Source of the DNA: Salvator merianae
Lineage: Eukaryota > Chordata > Lepidosauria > Squamata > Teiidae
Assembly: GCA_003586115.2 (NCBI GenBank)
Contig: QVOM02000034.1
Span: 115,074,315-115,138,314 of the forward strand
Reading direction: 5' to 3'
Length of the DNA stretch: 64,000 nucleotides
Shown here: one piece after another, positions 57,666-64,000 of the stretch
Numbering within the stretch: the stretch's first letter is position 1
Layout: each line of letters starts with the position of its first letter
Position numbers and translations under genes: made by a program
Notes under the pieces: model-generated
Databases searched by the model: none
Told to the model about the DNA's origin: nothing
Seen by the model: only the letters and a program-made list of their open reading frames with translations

Positions 57666-57950
57666 GGTTGTGTCCAGACCTGATGTTATTCAGGTTTTAG
57701 TGCTGTTTAATGGTGCAAATTCCAGCTGCATAAGCACACATTTTAAAAAGCAGATTAAAAGTGGCTTAGAGGTAGTAGCACGTAGAAGGGAGTATTTCCA
57801 TCCCACCTCTAAAACCCGTTAAAGGCCAGACAATCCATTTTGGAAGTTCATTTTTTGGCCTTTAATGTGGATTAAGGCACTAGCATGCAGATGGCATCAC
57901 CTCTAAGCTGCTTTTCAACTACTTCTTTTAAATTGTGTCAGTGCAGCCTA
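57666..57950. mobile_element. Three-copy MITE-like repeat, copy 3
   Basis: GGTTGTGTCCAGACCTGATG follows TTA. The central inverted repeat pairs CGTTAAAGGCCAGACAATCC-type text with TTTTTTGGCCTTTAATGTGG. The right end is near GTGTCAGTGCAGCC. It shares an ordered series of motifs with 31258-31480. Confidence 0.65.
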
Positions 57951-59198
57951 TTGTTCCATCCATGTGATACCATTCTCATCAGATTCCCAGCACATACTCT
58001 GTGTGGTATATTCAGTGTGGGGCTTCCCCTATTGCAAAAAAGAAGGGAGGAGGTGGAAAGAGAAGAAGGAAGGGAGACCTATTTCTCATGTCCTATAAAT
58101 GATACGTTCTTTTCCACCTGAAGACAGCTTTAGACACTATTTCATACCCTTAACACTTTTTTTTTTGCAATGATTACCCTCATGGTCTGTTCCATACCAT
58201 TATTATATTTTCTAACATTATAGATGGCTACCATTAAGAAATTCAGGGCTGGTGCCCTGAATTGCAAAGGAATACTGAAACTAAAGTGTTCTACTATTAC
58301 TGTAGTTATACTCAAGACAATCCCTATTTAGTTTATAATTTTAAGTAAGTAGCATTTTGTGTACTTAGTAACCAACAGCTGACTTGTCGTCACTTGTGGT
58401 TATGATGTGCCACTTTTTACAGCATACTGGTAAATGATATTTGCACAAGCTGCTTGCTAAAGGCACAGTTAATTAATTGATTCCATTTTTTTCAACCCCA
58501 GTTGCCTATACCTTAATAAACACAAACCCTAGTCATCCAGCAGCTTTCTATCAATTCATAAGGACCTCCTCTTCAAATTCCAGATTTTGCAACATGAAGT
58601 CCTATGTGAATTGAGTGCAGGATTGCCCCTAGTGGGTCTGGGACCTCACACTAAGTTTGTGAAAGCATTACATAAGCTTCCTGTGAAAAATGTGAACACT
58701 GGAAGCTGTTTGCCTACAGTACACTTCATGGCTGTGTGCTGATTACTGCCTCCATGGGAGCTTTCTCCCTGAAAAAGGTAGGGGTGCCAGACCATCTGCC
58801 AGTTGAGTCCATACTTCAACTGTACAGCACTGCATTACCAGGAATTTATTTTTAAATAATACAAAATTCTTATATTCGATTTCTTCCAGACACAATAAAA
58901 ATGCACATTGGCAGAAAGGTCAGACAGCCCTAATGCCGTATCTGTTGGCCACTTAATTTGAAGTAAAGATAGTGTGGAAGGTCATATGTTATTGATATGA
59001 TGTGGAAGAACTTATCAGAACATTTAGTGAAGCTTTCCAGCGTTGCACTGAAAACAGCTTCCTGGAGCTTGTAGAGCATTAGAAGCACAAAGGAAAGGGA
59101 GTGGAGAGGTAATCTCCCAGAAGTTTCATTCGATGTAATGCTGGTAGAGTGGGAGCAGGTCTGGTCGGCCACATGTTTGGGCAATTTTGGCATTCCAT
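57951..59198. other. NTNG1: Intronic sequence, nothing recognised
   Basis: No feature seen apart from short homopolymers (T10 near 58157). Confidence 0.4.
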
Positions 59199-59201
59199 TA
59201 A

Positions 59202-59900
59202 GGGTGTATTCAGACTAGGTATTTCAGTTACCTTCTGGGTGAATTTGACCTGGGGGACACACACGGGAAATAAGACAATGAGCCTTATCTCACCTCCAAG
59301 TGCCTCCAAGCCTGTAAATATTCTTCCCTTCAACATCTGGGAGAAAAGAGCTCTCAGGTTGCCTTAAAGCTGAGTGGAAAGGGCCTCCACCATTCACAGC
59401 CTTGCAGGAACCCATCAGACAATCGGACAGGGAGGAAAGGGCACCAGCAAGCTCTTGCCAGCACTTTTGAACTTTTGAACTCAATTAAGCAGATCAAAAG
59501 AAGCTGAAAGTGCAACTAAAAAAATAACTCCTATCTTGACTTCTGTGTTTCAAAAAAACCAACAACACTAGACTTCGTATAGTAACGAGGAGTGGGGAGA
59601 ACGAGAGAGACTTGAATTTTTTCAGAACATTTCTTTTGCAAACAAAAAAAACCTGGCAGTTAAGGACTTGGAAACTGCTTCAGCAGAGAGGTGGGGATTT
59701 CATACCCAGTGGCCAATCAGTGAGCTGCACCCTTTGCAGGCTTAGTACCTTGTCTGTTGAAGCAAAGAGGCTGTACTATGGGTGAGTGTTGAGTTGGTTC
59801 AACAGGTAACTGTGTTTGGAAGACTTTTTTTTCTGCGCTCCCAGGAATTATTTACTCCATTTATTCAGGTGGTTTTAAAATTGCTAGTCTGAACACACCC
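59202..59900. mobile_element. PIF/Harbinger element, 699 bp, TAA target duplication
   Basis: Left end GGGTGTATTCAGACTAG; right end (minus strand) GGGTGTGTTCAGACTAG, 16 of 17 bases identical. TAA flanks both sides (59199-59201 and 59901-59903), the TWA site typical of PIF/Harbinger. No transposase is encoded, so it is non-autonomous. Confidence 0.85.
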
Positions 59901-59903
59901 TAA

Positions 59904-60186
59904 GATTTGGCATTCTGCCTCACCACCTGAAGAGTCCCTAACTTAACTTGTCCTACAAACCATTTGTACTATCTAAAGATTAGAGTGTTGCACTGTAAAT
60001 GTGGTTACTTTCATTTGAAGTCTGCATTCCCAAGCTGAACTCATCAGATGTATGAGTTCCTTTCATATTCCTTTAATTTAACCTCAGATAGATCAGAGAA
60101 GTCCTTTAGGACTCTCAGAAAAAAAAACAAATTGAACAGTGACACTGTCACTGCTTCTTCAGTGTGGAAAAAAGGAAAGAAATGTT
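59904..60186. other. NTNG1: Intronic sequence, nothing recognised
   Basis: No feature seen. Confidence 0.4.
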
Positions 60187-60252
60187 TAAATACTTCCTCT
60201 AACCATTATAAATACTTCCTCTAACCATCATAAATACTTCCTTTAACCATTA
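60187..60252. repeat. 22-bp tandem repeat, three copies
   Basis: The unit starts TAAATACTTCCTCTAACC and is repeated head to tail at 60187, 60209 and 60231 with one or two changes. Confidence 0.95.
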
Positions 60253-60609
60253 TGAGCATCTTATTAAAAGGGCTAGGGCACTGTGTTTCCACTAAGCACC
60301 CCCAGAAACATATAATGCCCTCCTAGGAGCGTGACACTCACATAAGGCACCCACGGATAAAGGATGTGAAACTATGCTGTTCAGAGGAAGTTCTGATTGA
60401 CAGGCACTTTCATGCCCCGAAAATGAAACAGGGAAGTGCCCACCAATGAGGTGAACCAGGTGTTTCTACCAAGACTGCAGACCCAGACCTAGGCCCTCCC
60501 ACCCTTGTCATGGAGATATAGTCTCTTTCTTTAATATCTCAGCTAAAAGAGACAACTCTGGCAGATCAGGAGTTAAGTATGCACACAGAAGAGAATGACA
60601 TATTTCTCC

Positions 60610-60765
60610 TATGCTTTAAGTGCTGCTATGGCTGCCAATAATCTACACAGCCCATTCAAAGTTTTAGCCTCTAAAGCCCTAAATAGCTCTGGAGCTGCAT
60701 ATTTGAAAAGTATCTTCATCAGAGCTGGCTTCCTTCAGAGCTGGATTGATAATGGTTCTACTTAA
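60610..60765 (+). pseudogene. L2 LINE ORF2 fragment
   Basis: Translates as FKVLASKALNSSGAAYLKSI, parallel to FKVLVVTYKALHGLGPGYLR of the L2 at 1-983. Preceding bases give a decayed WLPI-like segment. Confidence 0.65.
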
Positions 60766-61304
60766 CCTAAAATGTTACAATGCAAGTGCTTGTCAATGGC
60801 TCTTCCCTGAAGAAATACAAGCCTCATCCTATCTTATGTGAAGCAGGCCTCACCTGTGGAATTTCAGAAGTTTTTAACTGCCACAGTTGCAATGGCGTGT
60901 GACACCAGACTCATGGAATGCTGGGCCCAGAAGTGATTCATCCCACCACAGCAAGGCCAGTATGGACAAACAAATCATCAGTGTACCAAGGCATGAGAGG
61001 TCTTAAAATGCTCTCACACCTCACTGACTATGTGAGTTCCTGCTGCCTGAACAGGTATGGAGAAGTTGGCAATGGCCTAGGAGTACTGCCATTAGCAAGT
61101 TTACCTGCCCTTACAGTGCTCCAAGGAGTGCTGAATGCAGGGTGTACAGATATCATTTTCCCTCCACATTCCACAGGATACTGGACCACACAGTCACACC
61201 CCACTGAGGTAGCTAATATAGGTCTCACCTGTATATTAAAATGCCTGCCTGTTGCCCTGAGTGCCAAGAGATGGTAGAACAAAGTACTACTATGATTAAA
61301 TCTC

Positions 61305-62400
61305 CTTCATGGATACTTGCCTTCTCATGGGGAGAGGAGTTTGCATAGCTCAATGAAAATATGAGCTATGCCATGCAGGACCACCCAAGATGGACAGGTC
61401 ATAGTGGAAAGTTCAGACAAAAGGTGATCCACTGGAGGGCAAAATGGCAAATCACTCCAGTATCCTTGCCAAGTATCGAAAGGCTAAAAGATATGACACC
61501 AGAAGATGAACCTCTCAGGTTGGAAGGTGTTCAGTACTCTACTGGCGAAGAGTGGAGGGCAAGTACAAGTAGTTTCAGAAAGAATGAAGCAGCTGGGCTA
61601 AAGCCGAAAGGCAAGTCAGCTGTGGATGTATCTAGTAGTGAAAGGAAAGCCCAATGCTGTAACAAACAATACTGGACAGAAGTCTGGAATGTAAGATCAA
61701 TGAACCAAGTTAAGCTGAATGTGGTCAAACATGAAATGGCAAGATTAAACACTAACAGTCTTGGGAGTCAGTGAACTAAAATGGATGGGAATGGGTGAAT
61801 TTAATTCAGATTACTATTATATCTACTACTGTTGGCAAAAATCCCTAGAAGAAATGGAATAGCCCTCATATTCAATAAAAGAGTGAGAAAAGCAGTACTG
61901 GGGTACAGTTTCAAAAATGACAGAAAGATTCCTGTTTGCATCCAAGGCAAACTATTCAACAACACAGTAATTCAACTCTATGCCCCAATCATTGATACCA
62001 AAGAAGCTGAAGCTGGCAAGTTTCTATGAATACCTATAATAGCTACTAGAACTAACACCAAAAAAAAAGCGGTCACTTTCATCCTAGGAGATTGGAATAC
62101 TAAAGCAGAAAATCCTAAGATAACCAGAATAACAGATATGTTTGGCTTTGGAGTACAAAATGAAGCAGGGCAGAGACTAATAGTGTTTTGTCAAGATATG
62201 CTATTACACTATTGTGTAATAGTGTTTTGTCAAGATACACTATTGGTCTTAGCAAACATTCTTTTCCAACAGTCCAAAAGGCAACTCTACACAGGAACAT
62301 CACCAGATAGTCAAGGCTTAAATGAGATCAACTTTGCAGCCAAAGATGGAGCAGCTCTATACAGACTCCTCAGGAAGCATTTACCACAGAGACAATGCTA
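61305..62400 (+). pseudogene. BovB/RTE LINE: 5' UTR and endonuclease remnant
   Basis: The 5' part (GGAGTTTGCATAGCTCAATG, GAGCTATGCCATGCAGGACC, ACCCAAGATGGACAGGTCAT) is the BovB 5' region. The endonuclease follows across frameshifts: VWNVRSMNQVKLNVVKHEMA, NTNSLGSQ, RRNGIALIFNKRVRKAVLGY, QGKLFNNTVIQLYAPI, FILGDWNTKA (the GDWN endonuclease core), FGFGVQNEAGQRLIVFCQ and a YTGTSPDSQG segment. It stops before the reverse transcriptase. Such 3'-side loss is unusual for LINE copies, which are normally 5'-truncated, so later deletion is likely. Confidence 0.93.
62178..62255 (+). repeat. 39-bp tandem duplication inside the BovB remnant
   Basis: TAATAGTGTTTTGTCAAGAT begins at 62178 and again at 62217. 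The duplication is in frame: the peptide IVFCQD appears twice. Confidence 0.9.
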
Positions 62401-64000
62401 AAGCACACAAATGTCATGCCTGAAATCTCTACCACACAGATGCCAGCCAAGATGCCTGCATCTCAGACATTCCAGTCAAGGATTTTTTCACAAAATTCAA
62501 TGGGGAACACACAGAAGTCAGCCTCTCTCACATCAAGGCACAGATCTTCCACAAACTGCAATCCTGAAACACTCTGATGCCTCCTCCCTGCCACATCAAA
62601 ACAGAAAGCAGTCAAAACCCACCAAACACACACCAATGGCCTACTCCATACATCCCACATTCCACACTCAAAAATATTCAAGGGCAGATAAAAGCAAACA
62701 CAAGCACTGAAAACTCACCAAACCCAGTCAAATCTCACAAAAAAATACAAATCCAGTCTCGCCAAGCCAAAATGCAAATAGGAAAATGGTTGCTGGACCA
62801 ACAAGAAAGTCCCAGCATGCTGCAGGATTCATCTCTGACATCAGGCTTTTGGCAGCAAAACATGCTATAGTGAATCATAGATTCACGTAATGAGAGATAT
62901 AAGCACGATTTGTTAGAAGTTTAATAGCAAATTCACATTAAAGAAATTTGTTTTATAGGAAATTCTACTGTACTGGGAAATAATATAGTATATAGGATTA
63001 GCTTGAAATGCTAATGATTTCTGAATTTAAGAATTGGGAAGAATCCAGAGGAACAATCCAAACAAGTGATATATATCCAAATGCAAGTATTTTCTCCCAG
63101 CCTTCACGGATACATTATTCTGTGTTGTTAATATCAGTCTGACAAAAAGACATGGGAGGCGTCATTTTCATACTATAGTGTTAGTCATGCTCGAGCTCTC
63201 TTATCATCAGTTTCAGTGACAGCCAATCTGAAATGATACAATTTCAAATGTTTCAGATTTATCTGCTTCAAATATGAAAAAAGTCTATTTTAATTTGTAT
63301 TTGCACTATCTGCAGCTGTCTTCTCAAAGGGCTACATTCACATGCCTTCTTGCTGTTGTTGAGGCCTGCTGTACAGAAGATACTCAAAGGCAGAGGCTCC
63401 TATTGGGTTAGTGAACTAGCAAGACCTGGATTTAAGAGTTCTACTGCAGTCATTATTATTCATGTACTGCTTGATATTTTATGTGGTTTCAGTTGTTCTT
63501 CTGCATTATCTCATTGGTATCCATATACACAGATTTTTCTCAAGGGCTGACACTCAAGACCCAGGCCTCAATTAAGATATGAAGGGTTTTGCATTCTCAC
63601 ACACAGATTACCACAGGCTTGCTTCTCTGTTTCCATTAATCACACTAGGAAAAAGGAAAATGTTCACTGGCTACATTTTGGTAGACAACTGGACTGCAAG
63701 TGAATCTGGTTTTAAAAGGCTTGATGGGAGTCAACCCATGCCTCTGCCTAAGAAGGAAGGCAGTCTCTTAAAACAGTTTAACAAATTGCCTGCTGCTCTT
63801 TGCTCAGCACCCAGCCCATGAACAGCTGCAAGGGAAAGCCAAGAGTTGCCTAGCAACTTCAATGTTCAGCTTCTTTCCCTGGAAGAGGCCTGAGGGCAAC
63901 AGCAATTAGTGTGACCAGATGCAAGGAAACATGGGACTCCTGTGCTTTTAATAGCTGTGGGGAACAGGGAATTTTAGCAGGCATATCTTGTCTAACTGGG
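62401..64000. other. NTNG1: Intronic sequence to the window end, nothing recognised
   Basis: 62550-62800 is A/C-rich (many CACA and AAAC strings). No transposon end or exon was found. Confidence 0.4.

Noticed and set aside
59198..59904. piggyBac element with TTAA target sites
   Set aside because: TTAA is present only on the left; the right has CTAA. TAA on both sides with GGGTG ends fits PIF/Harbinger better. A TTTGGCATTC direct repeat further out is not adjacent to the ends.
45496..64000. Further NTNG1 exons (second EGF domain, alternative linker exons, GPI tail)
   Set aside because: I looked for the expected cysteine-rich and linker strings next to splice sites and found none. A tblastn search would be decisive.

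Overview
This is a vertebrate, intron-dominated window, most likely from a squamate reptile. The evidence is the repeat mix: BovB/RTE, L2 and CR1 LINEs, tRNA-derived SINEs that share an L2-type 3' tail, and many short non-autonomous DNA transposons. There are no operons, no bacterial-style genes and no long host open reading frame. The species call is inference from repeats alone.

The only host gene I can support is netrin-G1 (NTNG1), on the + strand. One 173-nt exon (35467-35639) encodes a complete eight-cysteine laminin-type EGF domain (LE1). A 27-nt microexon 9.8 kb downstream (45469-45495) encodes the short Ser-rich linker that follows LE1. The phases fit: the split TGT codon joins across the intron and completes the eighth cysteine. 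Sequence upstream of 35467 and downstream of 45495 is read as flanking introns. I found no laminin N-terminal exon upstream and no later EGF or GPI-tail exon downstream.

Layout. 1-983: 3' end of an L2 LINE with an open reverse-transcriptase C-terminus. 2.3-7.8 kb: a broken L2, nested Harbinger-like MITEs, CR1 3' ends and a small hAT MITE. 7.8-15 kb: mostly unrecognised intron with one decayed hAT end. 15-19.3 kb: L2 tail, a TIR repeat, two hAT elements and a MITE. 20-22.4 kb: a 1.9-kb unclassified repeat on the minus strand carrying two SINEs. 23.5-31.5 kb: L2, MITEs, SINE and CR1. 32.7-34.4 kb: CR1 and MITE. 35.5 kb: NTNG1 LE1 exon. 38.2-40.2 kb: the second, inverted copy of the 1.9-kb repeat. 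45.5 kb: NTNG1 microexon. 47.4-47.9 kb: diverged tandem repeat. 48-55.9 kb: MITEs, a multi-hairpin hAT element, a SINE and an L2 reverse transcriptase. 57.7-62.4 kb: MITEs, a PIF/Harbinger element with TAA duplications, and a BovB endonuclease remnant.

Features most worth a second look: (1) two hAT-like elements with perfect 8-bp target duplications whose interiors are chains of long hairpins; (2) a Harbinger-like MITE family with at least eleven two-ended copies and a nested pair; (3) an inverted pair of 1.9-kb repeats flanking the LE1 exon; (4) tandem 5' splice sites on the 27-nt microexon; (5) SINEs that share a hairpin tail with the L2 LINE in the same window. All alignments were made by eye.
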